DNA of 64,000 bases from Rhabdophis nuchalis. Its lineage: Eukaryota; Chordata; Lepidosauria; Squamata; Natricidae. The translations under genes were made by a program, and so were the position numbers. The stretch is from assembly GCA_039707465.1 (NCBI GenBank), contig CM077645.1, forward strand, positions 65,421,850 to 65,485,849, given 5' to 3'. Each line of letters begins with the position of its first letter. The first letter of the stretch is position 1. The notes under the pieces were generated by a model, which saw only the letters and a list, made by a program, of their open reading frames with translations, did not search any database and was not told the origin of the DNA. Shown piece after piece: positions 46,290 to 57,234 of this stretch.

Positions 46290-46678
46290 TGCTAGAGCAG
46301 TGATGGCTAACCTTTTTTGGCTCACGTGCCAAAAGCGAGGGGAGCGCAGGGGGGGTCGTGCATGGGCGTGCCACACTCATAATGCTATGTGTGCGACCCC
46401 CTGCTTTTGGTACACTTTTTTCGCCCTCCTCAGGCTCCAGAGGCTTTCTAGGACTCTGGGGAGGATGAAAAAAGCCTCCACCACACCTCCAGAGGCTTCA
46501 GGAGCTTCCCTAAAGCCTTCAGAGGGCAAAGAAGGGCCTCAAAAGAAGGCCTAAATCAGCTGGCCAGCGCACACATGCGCGCTGGAGCTGACAGGGCAAC
46601 GCTTCCCGTGCCTTAAGAAATGGTTCTGTGTGCCACCTGTGGCACCCGTGCCATAGATTTGCCATCATGGTTCTAGAG
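46290..46678. mobile_element. hAT-type element (CAGTGATGGC family), second copy
   Basis: The element is 46298-46670, CAGTGATGGCTAACCTTTTT to TAGATTTGCCATCATGG. The flanks TGCTAGAG and TTCTAGAG match at 7 of 8 bases. It parallels the copy at 8413-8828 throughout. It is in INPP5F intron 1. Confidence 0.8.
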
Positions 46679-47406
46679 TTTGGGCATCAATGGTTTTAAA
46701 GAAGATTTAATTAAAACTAAAAAAGTATATTGATAAAAATTAGGGGAAACTTTGCCAATTGAGTATTGTTTCATCATGTGTTGAGTTCCTTGGAGCCACA
46801 TGAGGGAGGAATTCAGAACTCAGAATCACCCAGTTATATATTTTCTGCTAGCAGTATTAAACCTGTTGGGTGGTAAGCATAGGCAATAAAAATATTGGCA
46901 GAACTTTTATAGACATTCTAAAACTTGGCTCTCCAGGTATCTTATTCTTTTAATATTATGTAGAAATGACCGAGTTCCATTTTCTTTATTCTGAAGAAGG
47001 CGGCCCAGCCAGGAAACAGTGTTATGTACGCTTCCTCATAACAGAGTTAAGAAAGAATGAACATATTTTCTTATTATGAAATTGGACTTTCCAAGGAGTT
47101 AATCCTACTTTCTTGTTGGTAAAGGGACATGGAAGCTTTTGAATTGGTCTTCCTAAGGTCTTGGCTAGGGAAAAAAAACAAAACTTAATTTTGGTCAGGG
47201 TATTAGATCAAGAAATATATGTTTTCTTAAAAGGAATTGTTCTTAACTAGATGGAGTAATATGTACCTAGCATGTTTACGCTATCACCTTGCATAGTAGA
47301 AACCCAATTTTTCCGTAAAAATAATAAAACAAGAAATGTCTATTTGAATTATATGGATAAGACAGTTCATGTTTACATGTCTAACTCACCTCCTCTTCCT
47401 CTGCAG
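46679..47406. other. INPP5F intron 1, 3' end
   Basis: AT-rich intron with nothing recognised. It ends in a pyrimidine-rich tract (CACCTCCTCTTCCTCTGCAG) that is the exon 2 acceptor. Confidence 0.6.
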
Positions 47407-47487
47407 CTACTGATCTTCTTTTGGCTTGGAATCCAATTTGTCTGGGTTTGATTGAAGGAATTATTGGCAAAATTCAGCTTCATACAG
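47407..47487 (+). CDS. INPP5F: INPP5F coding exon 2
   Basis: Acceptor CTCTGCAG|CTACTGAT and donor ACAG|GTATGG at 47488. With the last base of exon 1 it reads ATDLLLAWNPICLGLIEGII then GKIQLHT (residues 33-59), almost unchanged from mammals. 81 bp; leaves one base of codon 60. Confidence 0.95.
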
Positions 47488-48409
47488 GTATGGACAATAA
47501 CATCTTTCTACAGCCTGAAGAAATAGTTAAAATAATGATCAGTTTATGCCTATTGGGTTAGGAACCTACATTCTAAAATTACCTATGACTGACAAAATAT
47601 ATCTGATCTTTGCCAATGCTTCTATCAATATAATGTGTCACTTTTTTGTTGAATTAATAAAGAATTGTAAAGCAAATGGCTGTTTAAAACTATGTCGAAG
47701 TTCTTGATGAATTGTGTTTCTGTGATTTATCAAATGACATTAGGAAAGAAAAATATGCATATATGAATGAAATATATACACATTCACGAATGTATAATGG
47801 AAGATTGAAATGGTTTAAGTTCAGCCATTAGTAATTTATGTATAATATATTAGTAATATGTGGCTGTAAAATATTAATGAGAATTCTCGTCACTGTAAAT
47901 TTAATTTGGAATTATAAATAAAACTGCTGAATTGAAAATTCTGGAAGAAACATAGAAATGTCGCCAATATAATATGAAAAGGCAGCTTTTCGAAGAGCTG
48001 ATTACCATACTAATTGGCTTCTACAAAGCATTTTAAAAAGATGCCTTATAAAACATGTTATTGTGAGTATAGTACTTTTTTGAGAGGTTTATAGCTTTGA
48101 AGGGTGTTCCTGGCTTTCTGCTCTGTGTTTATATACACATTCTTTGCTAGTAATCACATCCGATGTGCCTGGGTATGTACATACATGCAGAGGTGCTTTA
48201 GGGACAACTTTTGAAACTCTGATATGATACTCCAAAGGATAACAATTGCTTTTATGCTCTGAAGAAAGGTGCTTCATTTATGCTAGCATGCTTTGTGTAT
48301 CACTTTTTCCCAAATGGTTTGCACAATCCAAATTACTACAATTTATTAAAGATTTCCTTCTCTTAAGTGGTTTCATGTGCTTTATGTTACTATAAAAGCT
48401 AGACAAATT
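47488..48409. other. INPP5F intron 2, nothing recognised
   Basis: AT-rich intronic sequence. Confidence 0.45.
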
Positions 48410-48618
48410 GTCTATGGTAGTGGCCCATAACCTTTTGTGCACCAGGAACCAGTTCCGTGAAACGAGGTTTTTCTGTTGACCGGAGGGTATGTGGTTTCGC
48501 ATGCTGCCTATATCCTGTGGTTTACTTGCTTGTGCGACCTGGTTTCTGGCATTCCTCATTCCGCACTCCGGACCAAGACCAATCTACAGACTGAGGGTTG
48601 GGGACCCCTGGTCTGAGG
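48410..48618. mobile_element. hAT-type non-autonomous element
   Basis: It runs from TAGTGGCCCATAACC (48418) to GGGTTGGGGACCCCTG (48610). The flanks GTCTATGG and GTCTGAGG match at 6 of 8. The interior contains GGAACCAGTTCCGTG and CCGCACTCCGGACC. Confidence 0.6.
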
Positions 48619-48777
48619 AGATTCTAAATCACATAGGTCATGGTTGTCCTAAAGATGCTTTTTTACTCAAAAGGCAATTTAAAAGAAAGTCCAGTTGCCT
48701 TTGGGGGGGGGGGGGAAAGTACCTTTGGGAGCTGGGCAAGTTGTTCTTCACTAAGGAAATAACATTGAATGTACCCA

Positions 48778-49110
48778 GAGGTGGGATGCTGGGGATTAGG
48801 ACTGGTCCGCCTGAACCGGTAGTTCTGACTGCATGATTCGGAGAACCAGAAAATCAGGCCACCGGCTGACTCTGCCCCTGCCCGAGTTTTGGCTGTCTTC
48901 AGGCCGTTTTTCAGGCCAAATTGGCCTGACAAATGGCATGAAAATGACCTGAGAAATGGCCAAAATACAGGCTGTTTTCAGGCCTTTTGCCTAACCAAAA
49001 TCGGTCTTAAAATGGCCTGAAAACATTTTTTGGACTGTTATCAGGTGGGTTTTGGGGCTGTTTTCAGGCATTTTTCGGGTGATAAATGGCCCAAAAAGGC
49101 TTTCTTTACC
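48778..49110. mobile_element. Truncated CAGGGGTGGG-family element with CAGGCC-rich array
   Basis: The left end CAGAGGTGGGATGCTG and AACCGGTAGTTCTGACTG match the hAT family. The interior (48885-49100) is an irregular array of TTTCAGGCC / GGCCTGAAAA motifs in both orientations. No right terminus found. Confidence 0.5.
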
Positions 49111-49428
49111 TCATTTTAAAATAATTCTTAGGCAAGCAATAGCTCTTGTGAATTGGTTTGTGATGATTATTACAGATGGGTTAATACAATTATTTCTCAC
49201 AAACCAAATTGTGGCATAAAATTCAAGCGAATTTCAAATACAAAATGGTCTACACATTTTACTTTCATTTGTCTGGCTTGTTCCAGTATTTTGGAAGAAA
49301 GATAGGTATGAGAAACTACCATATGCTGCATTTGTCATAATATGCTGTTTAAAGATTATTATTTTTAGCATCAGCAAACTAGATTTTATTCTAGAATCTG
49401 AAACCTGTACATAGATTTTATAGTTTAA

Positions 49429-49430
49429 TA

Positions 49431-49497
<67 letters not shown>

Positions 49498-49944
49498 TTT
49501 ATTTCTAACCCGCTCTCTCTCCCCAAAGGGACTCAAGGCAGGCACAGGTAAATTAAGAACAAATAACATAGAACATAGTACAAAATTAAAATCACATTAA
49601 ATCATATCCTGCGCTAAAACAACTATAAAATACCAACTATCCTAAAAAAAAACCTTAAACTAAAAACCCCATAGAGAGAGACTACCCTAGGCCGGCCAAG
49701 CAGAAAAGATGCGTTTTTAATTTTAGACGGAAGGAGCGGAAGTCCGTGGTCGTTCTAATGTCGGGGGGAAGGTCGTTCCAGAGGGCTGGGCCCACCACAG
49801 AGAGAGAGAGCTCTTCCCCTGGGTGTCGCCCGCTGACAAAGTCTAGTGGACGGCACCCGGAGAAGCCCCTCTCTGTGGGAGCGAATCGGCCGTGAGGATG
49901 TGTGAGGCAGGATCCGATCCCGCAGATAGCTAGGTCCCGAGCTA
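49429..49944 (-). mobile_element. CR1/L2-group LINE 3' fragment with (AAT)n tail
   Basis: The minus frame 49973-49755 gives SSGPSYLRDRILPHTSSRPI and [20 protein letters not shown]. The 3' UTR contains CTGTGCCTGCCTTGAGTCCC. The tail has expanded to about 22 AAT units (49429-49496). A duplicated GAGA block at 49800-49809 shifts the frame. Confidence 0.88.
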
Positions 49945-50783
49945 TGTATTTTAAGTTTGTATTTTATAACCATAAAGTACTGATTACTAATATTAATGCT
50001 ATGAGGAAATAAGTTTAAATGAAACCTGAATGTTGGTGTCTCGTGTGTAGCATTTTACAAAGGTAGGCACTTGTGAACAAGCTTTAATCGATAATTGGCT
50101 TCAGTACCTCCTTTACCCTGTTAGAAAGCTATAAGGAAAGTAAGTAGAGTGGCTTGTACCTAGAGAAGCAATATATGAATTTAAGATACTCCCCCTTTTT
50201 TGGAGGTGTTTGTGGGAGGCCCCCCACTCCAATCCCGCAATCTAGTTCAGTGTTTCTGCTGTATCCTGCAAAAATATAATGGGAATGTAAACTGTTTCTT
50301 AGAGATAATGGAGCCTGTTTCAGAAAATGCAACAGGGAGCTACTATTGACTGTTTTTGTAAGTCTATTTTGCAGAGATAGCTTAGATCTCTGTGGCCTTA
50401 AACTGAGCAAGCTGTACTTTGTGAACGTTTCCTCTGACAGTTATGGGTGGAAAATCTATCCCACTGTTCTGTCTTCATCTTCTTTCTGGAAAAAATGTAA
50501 AAGGTGTTACTTCCTTTAGAATTTTAGAAAAGCAAAGAATTGCTGCTGCTATTTTTTATAAGTTATCGTTCATAAGAAAGAAATTAAAGGAAGAGAGGAA
50601 ACTTTATTTTTAGATAAGTATGTTTATTGTAGCAAAGAGGTTTGTTGTTTAAGGGTCAGTCAGAATCCCCAGGAATTCCTGCCAATGGAAAAGTAGAACT
50701 GTAGTTGAGGGATAGCATGGGGTCTTTGCAAAGAAAGAATGGTGCTAGATTATTTTATAGGGAAGTATATGAGAATTCTATGG
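49945..50783. other. INPP5F intron 2, nothing recognised
   Basis: AT-rich intronic sequence without a named repeat. Confidence 0.4.
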
Positions 50784-50932
50784 GATAGTCCAGGGGTCTG
50801 CAAAGTCGGCTCTTTTAAGACTGGTGGACTTCAACTCCCAGAATTCCCCAGCCAGCTATGCTGGCTGGGGAACTCTGGGAGTTGAAGTCCACCAGTCTTA
50901 AAAGAGCCGACTTTGCAGACCCCTGGATAGTC
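50784..50932. mobile_element. Palindromic hAT MITE in INPP5F intron 2
   Basis: The element is 50791-50925 (135 bp). The arms CAGGGGTCTGCAAAGTCGGC... and their inverse pair almost perfectly over about 65 bp around a CCAGCTATGCTGG centre. GATAGTC flanks both sides (50784-50790 and 50926-50932); depending on the edge chosen the duplication is 7-9 bp. Confidence 0.88.
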
Positions 50933-52325
50933 CAAAATATTCCTTGATATTTTAAAGATTTATTATGGAAATGTAATTTAGAGTTTGAAGCTCATTCTAG
51001 CAGCAGAAATGGAATTTTGTAGTCGTTGTGTGTATATGGTTTAAAATAGTTCCTCAAACATTCAATTTTATTAATTTTTCCATATTTATGGGTTTAATTG
51101 TTTTGCTGTAAAAGCAAGCAATGTATTCAACTGAAAGAGAGTCTGTTTTTTCAAACAATTTACCTTCAAAATCAAATAAAAATTAAATACCTAACAAGTA
51201 CACTAAGATAGTCATATATTTTTGAATATATGAAGTTTTGAATATTTTAAATATAGTAAATTTATTTATAATGAATAAATAATAGTCTGGGTACTATTGT
51301 ATTCTAAATCTGTTTGAACAAATTACTTCTGAAAATATATTCATATCTCTGTTTTTCCCTTCCTCTCTGGAGGCAGATTAGTAGAAGGGACTGCATTGTG
51401 ATTGGATACAAAGAGTATTTAGTTGGAACATTAGAGATAAAAAGGGTTTTCATTTTTTTTTTTTTTGGCAGCAAAATTGTTTTCTAGATGCTGCAGATAA
51501 AATACAGAAACCAATTGTCAACACTGTCATTGAACTGTGTATATACACAATTGCAGCATTAGTAACAGCTTGCTTCATCTTGCCTGGTATGGGGCTTGCT
51601 CCTGAAAGATGGGCATGTATTCTGGCTATTAGGCAAAACAAGAGAAATATCCACTGTGTTTTGAGATGGGTGGAGCTGTATTTTTTATTTTTTTGCTTGT
51701 TTCTTCCTGGTTGTAAATACTGCTTTCTCCCAGGCCCAGCATCATCCATGATTATGAGGAATACTTTTATTTACATTCGAATGATTGCAACAAAACAGGG
51801 TCTAAAACAGAAGAAACAGGAGACATGCTTGAAGGAGATCTCATGAATGGTTCCATTGTTCTTTTAAGATCTTCAGATACTTAAGAGAAAGCCTGAACAC
51901 AGTGGTCAATGGGAGACAGCAGATAGATTAGTAGACTTTTTTTTAATGTAACTTGTGCCACTCAAGCTGGATCTTTTTTTTTTTATTTGTGCAATGACCT
52001 ATTTTTTAAAAATATCTTGCTTATGCTTTATAATATATTTTTAATCAGATAAGCATACTTGCCCAATAGAAAATTCGATTTTTTTTATTCTTGAGGAAAA
52101 AAAAATACTTAATTTAACATGGACTTCTCAAAATAGGCAAGTAAATAATAAAAAAGACAAAATCCTTTGAAATATATATGTATAAATCTGGTTTGAAAAC
52201 TTGGAGATCTTACCCTTCCAATAAATCTTTGCACCCACCCACACCTGACCTGAAACCCTACTCTAGAAGAAAACAGGGCCACAACAACAGCAGCAAAATG
52301 AAATGGTTATTTACTCATCAAAATA
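50933..52325. other. INPP5F intron 2, nothing classified
   Basis: AT-rich, with a T run at 51453-51467. Short open frames without recognisable protein. Confidence 0.4.
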
Positions 52326-52667
52326 TCTATATATATAAAAATGGCTGTGTGTGTATGTTACAGAATAACTCAGGAACACCTCAAGCAATTTTAACCAAAC
52401 TTGGTTCACAGCTGACTTACTCTCTGGAGAAAAATATTATGTGGGTAAGACACCCCTAACATTCCTCGAGGTGTGTGTTCTGTTAAGATACAGCCTGTTG
52501 TTCCTTTCTATGATACAGCGCAGTGGAGTTGCCATGGTAATGGCTTCACAGTACTCCATAAGGGGGCTCCCTCTCGTAAGGGGGAAAATCCAACATTAGA
52601 AATAATATTTGGTCCGGACATTTTCCCTTATAAATAAATACCTGGGCACCACCGGGTTATCGGCTAG
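52326..52667 (+). mobile_element. Non-autonomous Helitron
   Basis: It begins TCTATATATATAAAAATGGC and ends ACCGGGTTATCGGCTAG, followed by T. A host A precedes the TC and a T follows the CTAG, as expected for A/T target insertion. Just inside the 3' end CCTGG and CCGGG can pair around GCACCA, giving the subterminal hairpin. 342 bp, no Rep/helicase coding. Confidence 0.85.
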
Positions 52668-54047
52668 TTGCCTATAAACATCAAATGATAAAAGTCATTG
52701 ATCTTTCTCCCTCTCACCAAATATAACAATCATTCTCTTTTCTCACACACAGACCACTGTCATAAAGGAAAACATGTATAGGAACTTTTCATCTTTTCTT
52801 CAGCTGAAATGAGTTATGAAACAACATTACATAAGTGGAAGTCTGTTTGCATGATTGCATTTTCTTCACCTCACAGGAACTGCAAAGAATATTCTTCTCC
52901 GAATCCTAAAAGCAATTTTGAGAACATATAGGCTGGTTGATAGATTGTGATGTCATAAAGCATTTGTAAAGACATAAATACCTGGGGAATCTATTCCTTT
53001 TGTGGATGGAAGAGTTCTTTTCATCCGTGAAAGACCCTGAGATTAAGTTGCTTCCTTTTGAAAGATGTGATGGAACTATTTTTACCAATTCTCTATTCAG
53101 CCCCCTGCCATTTTCCAATTGGTTGTTGTTGTTTTTTGAAACAGCTTGTCACAGACTATAAGAAGCTTAAAGGGCAAGGGGGCAAGGGGGAATTACTTTT
53201 CCTGTAGATTTTTTTTTCTTTTGCTGTTAGAGCATCTCTTAAGTGGAGTTGTACAGCTGTAACTATGGATATACGCTATTTGAGATTTTTAAATCTTATT
53301 TAGCTCAGCAATGAAACAAACAGATGCATTAGTTCTACTTCATCTACTAATAAAGTCACTATTGATGTCGACCAAGGGAAACTAATATTAGCGTAAACAT
53401 TATCCTTTAGGTACAGTGTATTTTACTGTAAATGAAGTTGTAATTACACAAATTATTCTGATTCTGGTTTTGCGCTTTATTACAATGATGGCACGCCACA
53501 GTATGACTCCCTTTTAAAGTATTTGTAAAATGTAAGCTGGAAGTATTAAATTTTGAATCTTCAGAACAAGTTTAATGCATGCATTGTCATTGAATGTTAT
53601 AAAGTCTTCATAAGGACTGAAAAACATTCTGCCTTATTCTGCAAAAATCATCAAAATATAGGTTTTTTTATTGTATCCTCTGATTCAGTGGGATATTCAA
53701 GGTAAGTAACAGTGATTAAGATGCAGACCATCAACTAAAACATAACTGGAATCAGCAATAACAGCTTGTGGCAAAAGGTCTATAGATAGTGTTAGACAGA
53801 TGTGGCTCTCCTGAGAGTGTATGCTTCGGGCCTGGAGATTTTGCAGTAACTCTGATTTTACATTTTAATAAAAAAAAAAATCCCCTATCTGGTGAATACG
53901 TTACTATTTATTGGATTTAAATCCCATTTGTTTTGGGAGCTCAAATCAGTGCAACATACAGTCTCTTTCCTCATTTTATCATAGCCTGGGTTAAGAATGA
54001 TTGGTCCAAAGCTCCCCAATACGCAACATGGCCCCATATGATTCATA
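52668..54047. other. INPP5F intron 2, nothing classified
   Basis: AT-rich intronic DNA; no exon or named repeat recognised. Confidence 0.4.
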
Positions 54048-55378
54048 GTCTAACACAGGGGTCCCCAACCCCCGGTCCGTGGACTGGTGCCGGTCCGTGG
54101 CTGGGTAGGAACCGGGCCGCAGGGCCGGAGAGGAGGAGGAGGGAGGAGGGGGCAGCCCCCTGGGCAGAGCGCGCAGGAGAACGCAGGTGGGGCTGTTCGC
54201 ACGGTTGGAGTGCACCTCTTCTTCCACCCTTGTCGACGGTGGGACTCCTGGGGGGGCAGGGAGAAAGGGACTCCGCAGCAGTCCTCCCTACCGGCCGCGG
54301 ATTCCCTTCCTCCCTGCCCCCACAGAGCTTCCCCAACCGGCATGCCGCCTACTCGTCTTTTTCCAGGGGCTGCAGAGGTTCCTCCCCCCACCCTCCCCAC
54401 GGAGCCTTCTCAGCTCCTGGAAGGAGTCTGATCAAGTGCACGAGCGACCAAGCGCAGCGGTGGCCGCCCGGGTGGGGCAGGCTAAGGCGAGTGAATGAGT
54501 CGAGCCGGGCTGAGGAGACTCCGCGGGAGGGGGGGGTAAACGGGACGGGACGACGACAGACCGACAGAGAGAGGCATAGACACAGAGAGAGACGGGGAGG
54601 GAGGGAATCAGAGAGAGTGACACACACACAGACAGAGAGAAGGAGGGAGAGAAAGATAGACAGAGACACAGAATGAGTGATTAAGTGCCTGAATGCGAGA
54701 CAGACAGACACATACACACACAGAGTGACAGAGATGGGCGGACGAAGGAGAGAGAGACAGAAAGAAAAAGAGAGAAAGAGAAAGAAAGAAAAAGAAAGTG
54801 GGAGAGAGAGAAAGAAAGACAGACAGAGAAAAAGAGAAAGAAAGAGACAAAGGAAAAAAAGAGAAAAAAAGAAAGAGAGAAAGAGAGGGAAAGAAAGAAA
54901 GAAACAGAAAGAGAGAGAGAAAGAAAGAGAGGGAGAGAGAGAGAAAGAGGGAAAGAAAGAAAGAGAAAGAGAGAAAGAAAGAAATAGAGAGAGAGAGAGA
55001 AAGAGGGAAAGAAAGAAAAAATGAGAGAGAAAGAAAGAGAGAAAGAGGGAAAGAAAGAGAAAGAAAGAGAGAGAGAAATAAAGAGAGAGAGAGAAAGAGA
55101 AAGAAAGAGGGAAGGAAAGAAAGAGACAGAGAGAAAGAGAGAAAGAAAGACAGAAGGAAAGAAAGAAAAAAAAAAAAGAGAGAGAGAACTTATGACCACA
55201 ATTGAGCCCAAAAGTTTGGTTGCTAACCAAGACCATTGTTAAGTGAGTTTCACATTTTCCAAATTGGCCACGCCCACCTAGTCACATGACTGCTGAGCCA
55301 CTCAGCCGGTCCGCAGAGTTTTCTTTAAAATGAAACCGGTCCCTGGTGCAAAAAAGGTTGGGGACCCCTGGTCTAACA
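54048..55378. mobile_element. 1.3-kb hAT-type element with exact 8-bp duplication
   Basis: The element is 54056-55370, starting CAGGGGTCCCCAACCCCCGG and ending AAAGGTTGGGGACCCCTG. GTCTAACA is on both sides (54048-54055 and 55371-55378). The first third is very GC-rich, the middle is a purine tract (54590-55190) and the end has GGCCACGCCCACCTAGTCAC. No transposase. Long frames on both strands (up to 295 residues) are low-complexity by-products. Confidence 0.88.
54590..55190. repeat. 600-bp GA-rich purine tract
   Basis: The plus strand is nearly all A and G: irregular GAGA, GAAA and GACA units, with (AC)n patches near 54620 and 54712. On the minus strand this makes Ser/Phe/Leu-only frames. Confidence 0.92.
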
Positions 55379-55825
55379 TATTAACTTGATTAATAAGTTA
55401 TTTAATAGCATTGTAAACCAGATTGTATATGCCGTGTTAGCATGGTTAGGCAAGTGTCAGGGCACAAGAAGAATAATTAGGATGAACTTAAATTAAAACT
55501 GAAAAATTCAAACTGTAAAAATGTATTTTTTTATTTTAACCACCATGTTCATTATTAGAAAAATACCAAAAATCCTATCTGTCTTAGGAAGGGACAGATC
55601 ATGGTTTGTTCTAGTGGAAGAAAAATTATATTTATTTCAGTTTTTCCAACTCTGGGGTTCTGTAACCCTAATTCCATATTGAGAAGAGGCTTTTCCACTT
55701 ATGTGTTAGGCTGTAATTTTCTCAGCCTGATGAAGAGAATATATACATTTAAATGTTGCTATTCACCTGGTTAAAATTATAATTGAAATTTTCTTTCCAA
55801 ACTAATAGATTTGAATTTCTTATAG
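55379..55825. other. INPP5F intron 2, 3' end
   Basis: AT-rich, no repeat recognised; ends at acceptor TTTCTTATAG. Confidence 0.55.
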
Positions 55826-55962
55826 ATTTGCCTTGGTGGTTGCTTCTGATCCGCCAAAAAGTAGTTGTTGGCAAGCTTCCAGGAGATCATGATGTATGTA
55901 AAATTACAAAAATTGTCGCAATACCACTTTCTGAAGCAGAACCTCAGGATCTGGACTTGGAG
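55826..55962 (+). CDS. INPP5F: INPP5F coding exon 3
   Basis: Acceptor TCTTATAG|ATTTGCC; donor TTGGAG|GTAAGA at 55963. It reads DLPWWLLLIRQKVVVGKLPG then DHDVCKITKIVAIPLSEAEP and QDLDLE (residues 60-105). 137 bp, ends in phase 0. Confidence 0.95.
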
Positions 55963-56127
55963 GTAAGATGCAATCCCAGCAATTCATGAAATGAATGCTC
56001 CAACCAACTTAACATGATTGGAATGATATTTAAGTGGAAATGAAAGTTACATGATCAAATCAGGCAGCCATGCTGAATAACAATTTTTAGGCAAACATTT
56101 ATTATGTGATCATTAACATCAAGGTTA

Positions 56128-56256
56128 ACTCATCCTTCCGAGGTCGGTAAAATGAGGACCCAGATTGTTGAGGGCAATAGGCTGATTTGTATACTGCTTA
56201 GAGAGAGCTGTAAAGCCCTGTGAAGTGGTATATAAGTCTAAGTGCTATTGCTATTA
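56128..56256 (+). repeat. Squamate SINE, 3' half
   Basis: CATCCTTCCGAGGTCGGTAA, AATGAGGACCCAGATTGTTG, GGCTGATTTGTATACTGCTT and AGTGGTATATAAGTCTAAGT, ending in GCTATTGCTATT. This is a widespread squamate SINE 3' region; the tRNA head is missing. Confidence 0.75.
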
Positions 56257-56845
56257 TTTGACCCAAAGGATAACTGGATAGTAAATGGACATTTCTTATT
56301 AAACATTTGGAACAATTCTTCCTTTCCATCTCTCAAATGCTGTCTTTTACTGTGCGGTTTTTTTACTCCATTTATATCTTGTTTCTTCTCTACAGTCATT
56401 TGCATTGTATCAAATATCTTTTTAATGAGATGTCTCTGCTGTGATTAGATATACAAATGACAATTAGTTTTGCCAAAAATCTCACTCCAACTGACTTGTT
56501 AATTAAATCTTTGACAGTGACCTTTCTCAAGGTTAGACAGTAGATGGGGTAGAAAAAGCTTTTTAAAATGTGGAACCTTCTAATTTTTAGCAGATACTAG
56601 ATAATTATTCAGTGATAGCTAGAATGAATGCTATACAACTTTTCCAGGTTTTTAGGTGTTTATTATCCGCGTTTTATTGTAAGTATACAGAATATGAAGG
56701 GCAGCAGTATATATTCAATAAATAAATATTTTAAAAATGTATTTGATATCATGCAAATGTTAGCTTTTATTTAATGTTCTTAAAAGAATATTAATCAGTG
56801 AATTCATATTTTATACAACTAAATTAATTAAGCATCTTCTTAACA
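56257..56845. other. INPP5F intron 3, nothing recognised
   Basis: AT-rich intronic sequence. Confidence 0.45.
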
Positions 56846-57090
56846 AGCCCTGAAAACCCATCTATTTCATGTGGCTTGCCTGGCGTAGTTTTTAATTTGT
56901 TTTATTAGGGGTTTTATAGGTTATTATAGAGCAGGCCCATTGTTTAATTTAGTTTTAGAATTTTTAGTATATTTATTGAATTATTGGATGTTTTATTGTG
57001 GTTTTTATTATTGCCTGTTCACCGCCCTGAGTCCCGCAACGGAGAAAGGGCGGTATACAAATGTAATTAAATAAATATATAAATAAATAA
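56846..57090 (+). mobile_element. CR1/L2-group LINE tail touching exon 4 acceptor
   Basis: It encodes the last residues (CCCTGAAAACCCATCTATTT, the LKTHLF site), then the 3' UTR with CTGTTCACCGCCCTGAGTCC, AAAGGGCGGTATACAAATGT and an (AAAT)n tail to 57090. Exon 4 starts 15 bp later. Confidence 0.85.
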
Positions 57091-57105
57091 TGTATTGCTT
57101 TTCAG

Positions 57106-57234
57106 CCCTGTAAAAAACATCATTTTGGAATATACAAAACAGAAAAAATTACACAGTCTCCAGATGATTCTAAATTTCTGCTGAGAACCTTCACTCAGAT
57201 AAAAACAAATGTTTCCTCTTCTAATAAAAAGAAG
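57106..57234 (+). CDS. INPP5F: INPP5F coding exon 4
   Basis: Acceptor TATTGCTTTTCAG at 57093-57105; donor AAGAAG|GTGAGA at 57235. It reads PCKKHHFGIYKTEKITQSPD then DSKFLLRTFTQIKTNVSSSN and KKK (residues 106-148). 129 bp, phase 0 at both ends. Confidence 0.95.

Noticed and set aside
49151..49210. Short inverted repeat AATTGGTTTGTGA / TCACAAACCAAATT
   Set aside because: The arms are only 13-14 bp with no target duplication or related copy in the window; possible by chance.
54349..55236. 295-residue minus-strand frame and overlapping frames up to 247 residues on the plus strand
   Set aside because: They come from the purine tract: the residues are almost only Ser, Phe and Leu, or Glu, Arg and Lys. 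No start context, domain or splice structure supports a gene.
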